Source of the DNA: Sphingomonadaceae bacterium
Lineage (GTDB): Bacteria; Pseudomonadota; Alphaproteobacteria; Sphingomonadales; Sphingomonadaceae
Reading direction: 5' to 3'
DNA: 64,000 nucleotides
Assembly (NCBI GenBank): GCA_016000085.1
Contig: JAECRT010000001.1
Span: 62,001 to 126,000 of the forward strand
Positions 50,376 to 60,168 of the stretch are shown piece by piece. Numbering within the stretch: the first letter of the stretch is position 1; every line of letters starts with the position of its first letter. Position numbers and translations under genes: made by a program. A model generated the notes under the pieces. The model was not told the DNA's origin. It did no database searches and saw nothing but the letters and a program-made list of their open reading frames with translations.

Positions 50376-52499
50376 TCACAGCGCGCGCGCCACTGTCGCA
50401 GCGCTCCGCATAGCTCCTTCCACAAAGCCGACACCTGCCGCGTCACCGATGATATGTGGGCTAAACCCACTCGCCCGCAATTGTTGGGCGAAACGGTCGT
50501 CGCCGTCCGCGCCCTTGGCTATCAGGACATGATTGGCCTGCCACTCGAGCTTGTTGCCTTCAGCCGAAACGGCGCGGACCGCATCCTTGCTGATCTCGAT
50601 ATCGTAAACCGACGGGAAGAATCTGACGCCGGCATCTTTCAGATCATCGAGAATTCGCCATCGGCGAACAATCTGGAGTCCTCGCCCAAATTTCGCGGCT
50701 TGGTCGATGATCGTCACGTGGCGCCCCCGATGGGCCAGGAATTCCGCGAGTTCGAGTCCGACCAGATCTCCCCCAACGATGACGATCTCCTGGCCGAACG
50801 GCATCCAGCTTTTCGTGGCTGCGCGAACCACCGATGGAACAGTTGTGGCACCGGTCGCAGAGGCAAGCCTTGCCGCCGCCCGGGCGGACCATCCCAGCTT
50901 CTTGCGTCCTGGCGCGGGTGCCTCGCCCAACATCAGGCGCCGCAAATCGTCGCCGTTAAGCACATGCGGCAAGTCGTCTCCGGGAAGTCGGCAGAGATCG
51001 CGACGGGCGCCACTGGCAACCACAACCTCGTCGGCGCCAATCGAGCGTAGCATCTCCACGGTTGCTTCGGTGTTCAGGCGCACATCGATGTCTGTTGTCT
51101 CGACTTCGCGGATCAGCCATTCGAGCAAGTGTTCGTTGGGATCATAGGCGATCGAGGCGAACCGTAACGTGCCCCCAAGGACCGCCGCTCGTTCGATCAG
51201 GGTGACCTTATGACCTCGCAGGCGTGACCGGCGCGCAGCCTCCAGTCCTGCGGGCCCGCCACCGACCACGACGACGTGCTTGGGGCAGGGGGCTGGTTCC
51301 AGCCATGCAGCCTGTTCAAAAGCTGTTTCCGGATTAACCGCACAGCGCACCGAATCTCCGAGATAGATCGCGCTAATGCAGGTGTAACAATAGATGCAAG
51401 GCAATATGCTTTCGGGATCGCCCTTGGCCAACTTGGCCGGGAGATCAGGGTCCGCCAGGATCTTTCGCCCCATCGCGAGGAAGTCGGCCTCCCCGCGCGC
51501 AATGATCCCCTCTGCATTTGCCGGCTCGATCCGTCCCGAAACGATCACCGGCACTGATACTGCTGCCTTGATCGCCGCAGCCTTCGAGATGTTGAGACCT
51601 GGCTCATGAGGGGTGTGCGAGCCGGAGTGGAGCGCGCCGCGCGACGTTTCATGATTGGCCGTGACGGTGATTGCCTGGGCGCCGGCGGCCTCGGCGAGCC
51701 TTGCCGTCTCTAGCGCATGGTGAAGCCGGATACCGCCCTCGCGCTCATATTCCTCGGTGTCGATCTTGCACCAAACCGCGATATCGCCGCCAGCCCCCTC
51801 TCGCACCGCCCGGATGATCTCGACAAGCAGGCGAGACCGGTTTTCGACACTACCACCATATTCATCCTCGCGTCGATTGGTCGCGGGCGATAGAAAGGAG
51901 GAAATGATATAGCCATGCCCCGCATGGATCTCGATCCCATCGACGCCAGCTGCGCGCGCGCGTCTCGCCGCCGCGCCAAACATCGCTACAAGCTCCGCGA
52001 TATCCTCCCGGGTCATGACCTTGTAGCGAACGTCCCGAAGCTGGAAGAACGGGGCGACGGCTGCCTCTTCCTCCAAGAAACCCGCCATCATGTCGCCATC
52101 GATGATGACAGGAAGCGAGGGCGTCCACGCCGGCCGCCCGGCCAGCATGTCCTCCATGGCCACCAGTCCCCCGAAATGGAGCTGAACCGCAAACCGCGCA
52201 CCATGAGCCTGCACGTCGCGGGCGAGCAGTGCCAGACCGGCGATATGCCCGTCTTCGGACAGAGCTGGCTGGCCTTTCATGTTGGAACCGATTGGCCAAC
52301 CAACCCCCACTACGCCCAGCGTCACCAAGCCGATGCCGCCTTCAGCCTGTCGACTGTGGAAAGCCCGCAGACGCTCGCCGCATGTGCCGTCCGCTTCGGC
52401 CAGGCCCGCCCCCATGGCGGTCAGCAGCATACGGTTCCGCAACGTCATTGGTCCAATGCGACCACGCGCGCTGAGATAGTCAAAGCGAGGCGCGGCCAT
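50376..52499 (-). CDS. FadH-like NADH:flavin oxidoreductase (OYE, [4Fe-4S], FAD/NAD domains)
   Basis: 707-residue three-domain flavoprotein of the 2,4-dienoyl-CoA reductase/trimethylamine dehydrogenase family. The N-terminal OYE barrel has HAGHGYI (active-site His pair); the cluster motif is CIYCYTCISAIYLGDSVRC (residues about 360-380); then a FAD Rossmann motif VVVGGGPAGLEAARR and NAD-binding IVIVGGDLVGLELAEFLA, where a Gly is Asp. It reduces conjugated double bonds. Its ATG overlaps the TonB receptor stop as TGATG, so uptake and reduction are coupled in one operon. Confidence 0.9.
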   Translation of the reverse strand: MAAPRFDYLSARGRIGPMTLRNRMLLTAMGAGLAEADGTCGERLRAFHSRQAEGGIGLVTLGVVGVGWPIGSNMKGQPALSEDGHIAGLALLARDVQAHGARFAVQLHFGGLVAMEDMLAGRPAWTPSLPVIIDGDMMAGFLEEEAAVAPFFQLRDVRYKVMTREDIAELVAMFGAAARRARAAGVDGIEIHAGHGYIISSFLSPATNRREDEYGGSVENRSRLLVEIIRAVREGAGGDIAVWCKIDTEEYEREGGIRLHHALETARLAEAAGAQAITVTANHETSRGALHSGSHTPHEPGLNISKAAAIKAAVSVPVIVSGRIEPANAEGIIARGEADFLAMGRKILADPDLPAKLAKGDPESILPCIYCYTCISAIYLGDSVRCAVNPETAFEQAAWLEPAPCPKHVVVVGGGPAGLEAARRSRLRGHKVTLIERAAVLGGTLRFASIAYDPNEHLLEWLIREVETTDIDVRLNTEATVEMLRSIGADEVVVASGARRDLCRLPGDDLPHVLNGDDLRRLMLGEAPAPGRKKLGWSARAAARLASATGATTVPSVVRAATKSWMPFGQEIVIVGGDLVGLELAEFLAHRGRHVTIIDQAAKFGRGLQIVRRWRILDDLKDAGVRFFPSVYDIEISKDAVRAVSAEGNKLEWQANHVLIAKGADGDDRFAQQLRASGFSPHIIGDAAGVGFVEGAMRSAATVARAL

Positions 52500-54808
52500 C
52501 AGAATTTCACCCGTAGATCGATGCCATAGGTTCGGGGTTCCGCATAACTGACAGTGGCAAATCCCAGCGATCCGAAGTCCACGCCGCCAAGCAGGTAATT
52601 TTCATTGGTGATATTTTTTCCCCACACCGCAATCTCGGCACCGCTACTGCCCAGCCGCAGTTCCGACAGGGTAACGCGCGCGTCCAGGCGGCCAACGCCA
52701 TCGTCCGCGATCACATCGTTGAACGGGTTCAACAGCGTTCCCGCATGCCAGTACATGCTGCTCCGGTAGGAATAATCGAGCCGTGCCGAGAGCTGGCCGA
52801 AGGCAAAGGGATCAAAGCGGTATTCCAGCCCCAGACTGGCGGTGGTGTCGGGTGAATAAATGAAATGGGCATCATCCGCGATGTCGACGACCTGGTCGGT
52901 CAGCGGATTTCGGATCTCGAATGTCTTGTAGTCCCGGTGGGTGTAGCCGACATTGCCGGTCAGGATGATGTTGTCGGTGATAAGCCCCGTGAATTCGGCT
53001 TCGACGCCGTTATAATGCGCGCTTCCGGCGTTGACGGTGATGCCGAGCGAACCACCGGACCCGGCTAAGAACTGGCCCACCTGGACATCCTTGTGCACGG
53101 CATGGAAGACGGCGAGGTTGAACCGCAGGCGACGATCGAAAACTTCTGTCTTCAGCCCGATTTCGTAGGAAGTAAGGTTTTCCGGGTCGAACCCTTCATT
53201 GATCGAGCGAGCATTGAAGCCGCCCGCCTTGTATCCGGTCGCAATCCGGGCATAGGCCATGATGTCGTCGGACCAGTCATAATCGAGCGTGATGGCCCAG
53301 TTGAAATTGTTGAAGCTGCGGTCGAGATTGCGCGCATTGGGAAGTGTCTGGTTGAGATGCTTGTCATCCCAGGTGTAGCGCCCCCCTCCGGTAAGGTTGA
53401 GCCGATCGGTCAGCGGAGTTGTAACCTGCCCAAACAGAGCTTTCGATTTCGATCTGTGACGATAGATGAAATTGCTCGCGAGATTAACGCCAAAGGAATC
53501 CACACTCACGCTCGGCGTCACGGGAATGGGCGCCGGCGACGGGACGATGAACGTCAGAAAGGTCGGATTTTCCTCTTTCGCGCTCTCTTCGAAATAGAAA
53601 GCGCCGAGTACGAACTCAGTCCGATCGCCGATCTTGCCGAGCAGATTGAATTCCTGGGTCCACTGATCCTGATCCCGCTCAAAGGTGAGATGAAACAGGC
53701 TGATCGGCTGAACGCCCAGCGGAATGAAAGGACCGCCAGCAAACAGGATAGGATCGACCACGAATCCGACCAGCCCGCCATTACCGTCCTGATCGTTGAC
53801 GACCGAATTGGACCATTTCCGATAGCCGGTCAGCGAACGCAGTGTCAGATTTTGGCCAAGGTCAACCTCGGCCGTGAGCGCGTGGCCCTGCACTTTGTCG
53901 CGTATGGGACCATCATGGTCCAGGGTCAGCCGATTGATCCTGTTGCGCGAGATCTGAGGTGCGAGCCCGCCCAGCGCGGATGAGGCATTGATGTAGGCTG
54001 CAATGTCAGGCCGCGCGAATGCCAACTGGTTCTGGTTCGCCACGCTGCGCCGGCTATTGTAGTCATAAGTGTAGTTCAGTCGCAGGGGGCCATCCTGATC
54101 GTAAGCGACCGATAGCCGAAACGCATCGACGTTGTAGGCGCCCGGATCGGCACTGTCCTTGGCCAGCACATTGTCGGCATAGCCGTCGCGCTGTTTGTGC
54201 AGATAGGTGAATTGCGCGCGAACGCCGCTGTCGCCTAGCGTCCCGGTATTGAGGCTGGTCTTGGTCTGGATGTAACCGAAACGGCCATAGCTCAACCATT
54301 GCTCGACGCCGAAATCTGCCGTCGGCTTTTTGGAGATAAGGTTGACTGCGCCGCCAATGGTGTTGCGGCCGTATAATGTGCCCTGCGGTCCACGCAGGAC
54401 TTCGATCCGCTCGAGGTCGACCAGGTCAAAAACGGCGCCGGAACTTCGCCCCAGGATAATGCCGTCGACATAAATGCCCACAGGCGAATCCACCGTAAGG
54501 ATCGTCTCGCTCTCCCCAATACCGCGAATGAAAAGCGCGATGTTCGAGGTCGATGCGCCGGTCGTGGTGATGCTGAGATTTGGTGCAATCGCCGTCAGGC
54601 TGGAAACATCCGTGATGCCGCGCTTGTTGATCGTATCAGCCGTCACGGCGCTGATGGCCAGCGGCGTGTCCTGTAGATTTTCCGACCGCTTCTGTGCGGT
54701 CACTACGATCTCTTCGAGCGACGCGTTATTCTGCGCGGTTTGCTGCGCATGGACGGGCGCGCAAAACAGATATGTGCATCCAGCAAGCAGCCAGGCATTT
54801 CTGGTCAT
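52499..54808 (-). CDS. TonB-dependent outer-membrane receptor
   Basis: 769 residues with a signal peptide of about 21 residues (WLLAGCTYLFCAPVHAQ). EEIVVTAQKRSENLQDTPLAISAV contains the TonB-box and plug start in the form usual for sphingomonads; the barrel ends YGIDLRVKF with a terminal Phe. GGGGAGAAG precedes the ATG. Sphingomonads use many such receptors for hydrophobic or glycosidic substrates as well as iron. Coupling to the FadH-like enzyme points to an unsaturated organic substrate and not a siderophore (inference). Confidence 0.92.
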   Translation of the reverse strand: MTRNAWLLAGCTYLFCAPVHAQQTAQNNASLEEIVVTAQKRSENLQDTPLAISAVTADTINKRGITDVSSLTAIAPNLSITTTGASTSNIALFIRGIGESETILTVDSPVGIYVDGIILGRSSGAVFDLVDLERIEVLRGPQGTLYGRNTIGGAVNLISKKPTADFGVEQWLSYGRFGYIQTKTSLNTGTLGDSGVRAQFTYLHKQRDGYADNVLAKDSADPGAYNVDAFRLSVAYDQDGPLRLNYTYDYNSRRSVANQNQLAFARPDIAAYINASSALGGLAPQISRNRINRLTLDHDGPIRDKVQGHALTAEVDLGQNLTLRSLTGYRKWSNSVVNDQDGNGGLVGFVVDPILFAGGPFIPLGVQPISLFHLTFERDQDQWTQEFNLLGKIGDRTEFVLGAFYFEESAKEENPTFLTFIVPSPAPIPVTPSVSVDSFGVNLASNFIYRHRSKSKALFGQVTTPLTDRLNLTGGGRYTWDDKHLNQTLPNARNLDRSFNNFNWAITLDYDWSDDIMAYARIATGYKAGGFNARSINEGFDPENLTSYEIGLKTEVFDRRLRFNLAVFHAVHKDVQVGQFLAGSGGSLGITVNAGSAHYNGVEAEFTGLITDNIILTGNVGYTHRDYKTFEIRNPLTDQVVDIADDAHFIYSPDTTASLGLEYRFDPFAFGQLSARLDYSYRSSMYWHAGTLLNPFNDVIADDGVGRLDARVTLSELRLGSSGAEIAVWGKNITNENYLLGGVDFGSLGFATVSYAEPRTYGIDLRVKF

Positions 54809-54876
54809 TTCTTCTCCCCTTCACTTTTATATGGGGTAAACCTAGCGGGACTAAGGACGGCAGAAGGGGGCATTAG

Positions 54877-54902
54877 CGTGCAAATTAGGGGGGATTTGCG
54901 CG
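54877..54902. promoter_or_regulatory. Inverted repeat between TonB receptor and AraC regulator, operator candidate
   Basis: CGTGCAAAT and ATTTGCGCG are complementary over eight of nine bases and separated by eight bases, in the 138-base divergent gap. Half-site ATTTGCGCG also occurs upstream of the paralogous AraC gene at 42334. Probable site for the adjacent regulator, though AraC proteins usually prefer direct repeats. Confidence 0.5.
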
Positions 54903-54946
54903 CAGATATGCTATGATTGGCAGAAAGCGCCCGGAGGAAGAACAAG

Positions 54947-56017
54947 ATGCGTCAGCCCGTGTCGGCCATAGCCAGCTTGGTCCCCGCCGCAGCCATGGTC
55001 GTGTTGCTCGATACTCTCGAGGAAACTGGTGGCGACGTATCGGGCGCCCTCAGACGCTCCGGACTGACGATGATTGAAGCGGCTTTGCGTGAAGGCCGCG
55101 CGCACTTGGTTTCGCGGGCGGCCATTGCGCGGTTAGCGGCGGATTGCGTGCTGGCCTTCCATTACGAAAGTTGCCGAAAGAACGGGATGAAGCCGTTCCC
55201 GGTCCGCAACCATCGCATTCTGCTGCTGGCGATGCTCGGCTGTTCGACTATGCGCGAGGCCATCGGCGTGATGACCGACTTTTATGCAATGCTGGGCGAT
55301 CAGGTAGCCAAATGGACTGTTTTGGAGGATGGTAATGTCGTGCGGTTTACGATCGACCGGCGGACCCGCGAGAAGAGTGTCTCAGAACTATTGATTTCGA
55401 TCTTTTCGCTGGCAAGCTATCATCGGATTATGGGCTGGCTGGTCTGTACAGAGGTGCCACTGATCGACGTGACCGTGGCTTATCCCAGTACATTGCGCCA
55501 CGCAGCCCTTCCCGAACTGTTCAGCATTAGTCCACGATTTGGCCAGACGACGGATAGCTTTGCCTTCGCCAGTCATTTTCTCGATCGGCCGATCGCCCGC
55601 AAGGCGAGTGAACTGGATGCCCTGTTCGCCTTGTTCCCTTTCGATCTGCTCCCTCCCGATTATGGGGATGAGAGTTTGAGCTCGCAGGTTTTGGCAGCCA
55701 TTCGCGCCGCTCTCTCGCTTGACGGGCAGACGCCTGGCATCGAAACGCTGGCGCGTATGTTCGGCCTGACCCCGGCCACCTTCCGTCGCCGTCTCGCGCG
55801 GGAAGGCAGGTCTCTTGTCCAACTCCGCATACAATGTCGCCGCGATCTCGCCTTTGAGTTGCTCTGCGGCACGACACTCAGTGTCCGTGAGATCGCATCG
55901 CGCCTGCAATATATCGATGTTTCCACTTTTCGACGGGCTTTCACGACATGGACGGGGTTGCCGCCAGCTACTTGGCGCCTGGCAGCAAACCCGCCCGACA
56001 GGATGAATCCCGGCTAG
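54947..56017 (+). CDS. AraC family transcriptional regulator (paralogue of 41237 gene)
   Basis: 356 residues from ATG 54947 with CGGAGGAAG upstream. The N-terminal ligand domain includes YHRIMGWLVCTEVPLIDVTVAYP, matching the same stretch in the regulator at 41237-42313. The C-terminal AraC domain has LARMFGLTPATFRRRLAREG and VREIASRLQYIDVSTFRRAFTTWTG. It is divergent from the TonB receptor/FadH-like operon and most likely regulates it in response to the imported compound. Confidence 0.9.
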   Translation: MRQPVSAIASLVPAAAMVVLLDTLEETGGDVSGALRRSGLTMIEAALREGRAHLVSRAAIARLAADCVLAFHYESCRKNGMKPFPVRNHRILLLAMLGCSTMREAIGVMTDFYAMLGDQVAKWTVLEDGNVVRFTIDRRTREKSVSELLISIFSLASYHRIMGWLVCTEVPLIDVTVAYPSTLRHAALPELFSISPRFGQTTDSFAFASHFLDRPIARKASELDALFALFPFDLLPPDYGDESLSSQVLAAIRAALSLDGQTPGIETLARMFGLTPATFRRRLAREGRSLVQLRIQCRRDLAFELLCGTTLSVREIASRLQYIDVSTFRRAFTTWTGLPPATWRLAANPPDRMNPG

Positions 56018-56481
56018 CCAACGGCTCAGCGCCCATTCTCTGACGCAATATCTCGGCACAGATAGTCGGCGAAGCCATTCAGGCACCGACATTTTGATCG
56101 GATACGGAGGCGTCCCGATCGAAGGCAATGCTATGTCGTAGGGAAGGGGGCACGCCCCGGCGGAGTGACGGATGGGATTGCGGGCAAGAGTCGTGCACGG
56201 CTGCGGCGCTCGACCAACGAGACGAGACTGGCATTGCCAAATTCTCGTTGGAAGAGCGGCGACGATCAGGCCCGTGACGACCGGATAGATGGCTTCATGG
56301 CAGACCGTCTCACGAAGCCCACGATGTCGCGCTGAGATCCAGTATCTCTCCGCCCATCAATAAGTCCGATAATATATCTTATGTTAAATTCACGGCATTT
56401 GAAAAAATCGGTAACCTGTCCCGCTTGCCGCAACCCGCAAACCATGCGGGAGGCCAAGGATAAACCCCAGCCTCCCTCCAT
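56018..56481. other. Non-coding gap between AraC gene and cysQ
   Basis: 464 bases with no supported gene. Short frames exist on both strands but none has a ribosome site or family motif. The right-hand part is AT-rich (AATATATCTTATGTTAAATTC) and ends in a stem-loop near 56448-56476. It marks the boundary between the catabolic region and the sulfate-assimilation operon and may contain decayed sequence. Confidence 0.5.
56448..56476. terminator. Stem-loop downstream of cysQ
   Basis: GGGAGGC and GCCTCCC form a perfect 7-bp stem with a 15-base loop immediately downstream of the cysQ stop on the minus strand. Weak terminator candidate. Confidence 0.35.
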
Positions 56482-57255
56482 TCACGCAGCTTTCGCGACT
56501 TGGGCGATCAGGGCAAGCACCTGGTCGGCATGCTCCTTCCGACAGATCAGCAGATCCGGCAGATAGACGTCACTCTGATTATAGATCAACGGACTGCCGT
56601 CGATCCGGCTGACATGTAGGCCATGGGCCAAGGCGACGGCCGCAGGCGCCATGCTGTCCCATTCATATTGGCCACCCGAATGCAGGTAGATATCGGCCTG
56701 CCCCAATATTACTGCCATCGCCTTGGCGCCCGCCGAGCCCATCGGCACTAACTCCGCGCCCAGCTTTTCCGCCACCGCCACCGCTTCGGCAGCAGGCCGG
56801 GTCCGCGACACGACCATGCGGAGTATGGCGGGTGCAGGCGGCACCGCGATCGGCTGATCGGACCGCAGCACCGTGCCTCCCTCCAGTCCCGGCAGCGCGA
56901 CAGCGCCTAGCACCGGCGCGCCATCCACGGCCATGCCGACATGAACCGCCCAGTCGGTCCGCGCCTCGCCATATTCGCGCGTGCCGTCGACCGGATCGAC
57001 GATCCACACCCGGCTCTTTTCCAGCCGTGCCGGATTGTCCTTTTCTTCCTCCGACAGCAGGCCGTCTTCTGGCCGCTGTTCGCGCAGGGCATGGACCAGG
57101 AACTGGTTCGCGGTCTGGTCCCCCGCCTTACCCAGCGCCTTGGGACTGAACATCCCACTATCGCGGACGTTCAACAAAATCCTGCCGGCTACGTCGGCAA
57201 GATGCGCGGCCAGATCTGCGTCGGACATACCGGTGTTTTTAGGCGTGTCGCTCAT
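56482..57255 (-). CDS. cysQ: CysQ, 3'(2'),5'-bisphosphate nucleotidase
   Basis: 257-residue inositol-monophosphatase-fold enzyme that hydrolyses PAP (and PAPS), removing a by-product of sulfate assimilation. Metal-site motifs are [20 protein letters not shown] and, near the C-terminus, WDSMAP where most family members have WDxAA. ATGA overlap with cysNC favours the start at 57255 over the internal ATG at 57228. It completes the sulfate-activation operon. Confidence 0.9.
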   Translation of the reverse strand: MSDTPKNTGMSDADLAAHLADVAGRILLNVRDSGMFSPKALGKAGDQTANQFLVHALREQRPEDGLLSEEEKDNPARLEKSRVWIVDPVDGTREYGEARTDWAVHVGMAVDGAPVLGAVALPGLEGGTVLRSDQPIAVPPAPAILRMVVSRTRPAAEAVAVAEKLGAELVPMGSAGAKAMAVILGQADIYLHSGGQYEWDSMAPAAVALAHGLHVSRIDGSPLIYNQSDVYLPDLLICRKEHADQVLALIAQVAKAA

Positions 57256-59168
57256 GGGATCAGCCTCGCAACGATGAAGTCAGCCGCTTCTTCCGCGCTC
57301 ATCGCGCCGGTGTCGATACGGATTTCGGGATCTTGCGGTGCTTCATAGGGGCTATCAATCCCGGTGAAGTTCTTGAGCGTCCCTTCCCGCGCCTTTTTGT
57401 AAAGCCCCTTAACGTCGCGCGCTTCCGCATCAGCCAGTGAAGTATCGATGTGCACTTCGATAAACTCACCCGGCTGCATCATCTGCCGCACCATGTCGCG
57501 CTCCGAGCGGAAGGGCGAGATAAAGGCAGTGATGACGATCAGGCCCGCATCGGTCATCAGCTTCGCCATTTCGCCCACACGGCGGATATTTTCCACCCTG
57601 TCCGCATCGGTAAAGCCCAGATCCTTGTTCAGCCCATGGCGTACATTGTCCCCGTCCAACAGGAAGGTATGGCGGTTCATCCGCGCCAGCTTCTTCTCGA
57701 CAATGTTGGCAATGGTCGATTTGCCAGCGCCCGATAGCCCGGTGAACCACAGCACGGCCGGCTTCTGGTTTTTCATTGCCGCATGGCTCTCGCGACCGAC
57801 GTCGGTCGGCTGCCAATGGACATTTTGTGCGCGCCGCAGGCTGAAGTGCAACATCCCCGCAGCTACGGTGGCATTGGTGATCTTGTCGATCAGGATGAAG
57901 CCACCCAGCGTGCGATTGTCGGCGTAAGATTCGAACACCACTTGCCGATCGGTCGACAGATTGGCGACGCCGATAGCGTTGAGGTCCAGCGTCTTGGCGG
58001 CCAGATGCTCCATCGTATTGACGTTAACCTGATATTTGGGCTGCTGGATCGTCGCGGTGACGGTCTGCGTCCCAATTTTTAGCCAATAAGGACGACCGGG
58101 CAGCATTTCCTCGTCCGCCATCCACACGACTGTAGCCTCGAACTGGTCGGCGGCCTGTGGCGGATTGTCAGATGCGGCGATCACATCACCGCGCGAGCAA
58201 TCGACTTCGTCGGCAAAGCATAGCGTAACCGACTGACCGGCGACGGCTTCATCCAAATCGCCGCCCAGCGTGACGATGCGGGTGATCGTGCTGGTTTTGC
58301 CCGACGGCAGCACACGCACCGGATCGCCTAGCTTGACGGCGCCGCTTGCGATCTGGCCGGAAAAGCCGCGAAAGTCGAGATTGGGACGATTGACCCACTG
58401 CACGGCCATGCGGAACGGCTTTGCCTGATCGGAAAGCTGGTCGACCTCGACATTTTCGAGATGCTCGATCAAGGCCGGGCCCTTGTACCAGGGCATATTC
58501 TCCGACAGGCCGGTGATATTATCACCCTTGAACCCGGAGATCGGAATGGGGGTGAACGCCGTAATGCCTATCGAACGGGCGAACTGCGTATAATCCTCAA
58601 GGATCGTGTCATAGACCGACTGGTCATAATCGACCAAGTCCATCTTGTTCACGGCCAGCACGATGTTCTTGATGCCGATCAGATGCGCCAAATAGCTGTG
58701 CCGCCGAGTCTGGACCAACACGCCCTTGCGCGCGTCGATCAGGATGACGGCCAGATCTGCGGTGGACGCCCCGGTCACCATGTTACGGGTATATTGTTCG
58801 TGGCCGGGCGTGTCGGCAACGATGAACTTACGCTTTTCTGTGTTGAAGAAACGATAGGCGACATCGATGGTGATGCCCTGCTCCCGCTCGGCCGCAAGGC
58901 CGTCCACGAGAAGGGCGAAATCGATCTCCTGCCCCTGCGTACCGACCTTCTTGCTGTCGGACTGGAGCGCTTCAAGTTGATCCTCGAAGATCATCTTGCT
59001 GTCGTACAGCAGTCGCCCGATCAGCGTCGACTTGCCGTCATCCACCGACCCGCAGGTGATGAAGCGCAGCATCGTCTTGTGCTGGTGGGTGTCGAGATAC
59101 TGGTCGATATCTTCGGCGATCAGCGCATCGGTTTGATAGATCGCCTCGTTGACAAGCGTATCGGACAT
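57252..59168 (-). CDS. cysNC: CysNC, sulfate adenylyltransferase subunit 1 / adenylylsulfate kinase fusion
   Basis: 638-residue bifunctional enzyme. Residues 1 to about 460 are the CysN GTPase (P-loop GSVDDGKST at 40-48, [20 protein letters not shown]); residues 465-638 are APS kinase (P-loop GLSGAGKST at 477-485, [15 protein letters not shown]). With CysD it makes APS and then PAPS from sulfate, ATP and GTP. The fusion is common in Alphaproteobacteria. TGATG overlap with cysD at 59168. Confidence 0.96.
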   Translation of the reverse strand: MSDTLVNEAIYQTDALIAEDIDQYLDTHQHKTMLRFITCGSVDDGKSTLIGRLLYDSKMIFEDQLEALQSDSKKVGTQGQEIDFALLVDGLAAEREQGITIDVAYRFFNTEKRKFIVADTPGHEQYTRNMVTGASTADLAVILIDARKGVLVQTRRHSYLAHLIGIKNIVLAVNKMDLVDYDQSVYDTILEDYTQFARSIGITAFTPIPISGFKGDNITGLSENMPWYKGPALIEHLENVEVDQLSDQAKPFRMAVQWVNRPNLDFRGFSGQIASGAVKLGDPVRVLPSGKTSTITRIVTLGGDLDEAVAGQSVTLCFADEVDCSRGDVIAASDNPPQAADQFEATVVWMADEEMLPGRPYWLKIGTQTVTATIQQPKYQVNVNTMEHLAAKTLDLNAIGVANLSTDRQVVFESYADNRTLGGFILIDKITNATVAAGMLHFSLRRAQNVHWQPTDVGRESHAAMKNQKPAVLWFTGLSGAGKSTIANIVEKKLARMNRHTFLLDGDNVRHGLNKDLGFTDADRVENIRRVGEMAKLMTDAGLIVITAFISPFRSERDMVRQMMQPGEFIEVHIDTSLADAEARDVKGLYKKAREGTLKNFTGIDSPYEAPQDPEIRIDTGAMSAEEAADFIVARLIP

Positions 59169-60082
59169 CAGAAATACCCCTCCTGCTTCTTCTTCTCCAT
59201 GCCCGCTCCGCCGGCATCCTTGTCGATCGCGCGCCCCTGACGTTCGGACGTTGTCGTCAGCAATGTTTCCTGAATAACCTGCGGCAAAGTCGTCGCGGTG
59301 CTCTCGACCGCGCCGGTCAGCGGGTAGCAGCCCAACGTGCGGAAACGGATCGAACGCATAACGGGCGTTTCGCCGGGCAGCAGCGGGAAGCGATCGTCAT
59401 CCACCATCAACAACATGCCGTCGCGCTCGACCGTCGGGCGCTCAGCCGCAAAATAGAGCGGCACGATCGGCACATCATTGAGGTGGATATATTGCCAGAT
59501 ATCCAGTTCAGTCCAATTGCTGATCGGGAAGACGCGGATGCTCTCGCCCTTGTTCTTTCGGGCGTTATAGAGGTTCCACAACTCCGGGCGCTGGTTCTTG
59601 GGGTCCCAGCCATGCGATGCCGTGCGGAAGGAGAAAATGCGCTCCTTGGCGCGGCTCTTTTCCTCGTCCCGTCGCGCGCCACCAAAAGCCGCATCGAATC
59701 CATAGAGGTTGAGCGCCTGCTTCAACCCTTCTGTTTTCCACATGTCGGTATGCAAAGCGCCATGGTCGAAAGGGTTGATCCCCCGGTCCATCGCTTCTTG
59801 ATTATGATAGACAAGCAATTCCATGCCGCTTTCACGTGCCATGCGATCCCGCAGCTTATACATTTCCTGAAACTTCCAGGTCGTGTCGACATGCAGCAGA
59901 GGAAATGGCGGGGGCGAAGGATAGAAAGCCTTGCGCGCCAGATGCAGCATCACGGCTGAATCCTTGCCCACGCTATACAACATCACCGGCTTTTCAGCTT
60001 CGCTCACAACTTCACGCATGATGTGGATCGCTTCGGATTCCAATCGCTCCAGATGAGTCAGATTCTTTGCAGCCAACGCCAT
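59168..60082 (-). CDS. cysD: CysD, sulfate adenylyltransferase subunit 2
   Basis: 304-residue ATP sulfurylase small subunit of the PAPS-reductase/adenine-nucleotide hydrolase fold. The PP-loop is [13 protein letters not shown], followed by [36 protein letters not shown] and the C-terminal [13 protein letters not shown]. The track GTG at 60088 touches the AGGAAGGGG ribosome site, so ATG 60082 is the better start. First gene of the cysD-cysNC-cysQ operon, divergent from the LuxR-type gene. Confidence 0.96.
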   Translation of the reverse strand: MALAAKNLTHLERLESEAIHIMREVVSEAEKPVMLYSVGKDSAVMLHLARKAFYPSPPPFPLLHVDTTWKFQEMYKLRDRMARESGMELLVYHNQEAMDRGINPFDHGALHTDMWKTEGLKQALNLYGFDAAFGGARRDEEKSRAKERIFSFRTASHGWDPKNQRPELWNLYNARKNKGESIRVFPISNWTELDIWQYIHLNDVPIVPLYFAAERPTVERDGMLLMVDDDRFPLLPGETPVMRSIRFRTLGCYPLTGAVESTATTLPQVIQETLLTTTSERQGRAIDKDAGGAGMEKKKQEGYF

Positions 60083-60150
60083 TGGCACATCCCCTTCCTG
60101 TTCTTACGGGTCGATGCCAGCGGTTTAAATGACATGACAGAATCGCGAAC

Positions 60151-60164
60151 CTCCCATATGGGAG
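60151..60164. promoter_or_regulatory. Perfect 14-base palindrome overlapping a ribosome-binding site
   Basis: CTCCCATATGGGAG is fully self-complementary and its right arm GGGAG is the probable ribosome site of the LuxR-type gene starting at 60169. It could be a protein-binding site, or a hairpin that limits translation. Confidence 0.4.
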
Positions 60165-60168
60165 CAAC

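Noticed and set aside
56266-56400. Short minus-strand reading with HEAIYPVVTG, faintly like an IS30-type transposase motif
   Set aside because: Only five residues resemble the motif, the following sequence does not fit, and no inverted repeats or target duplications were seen.
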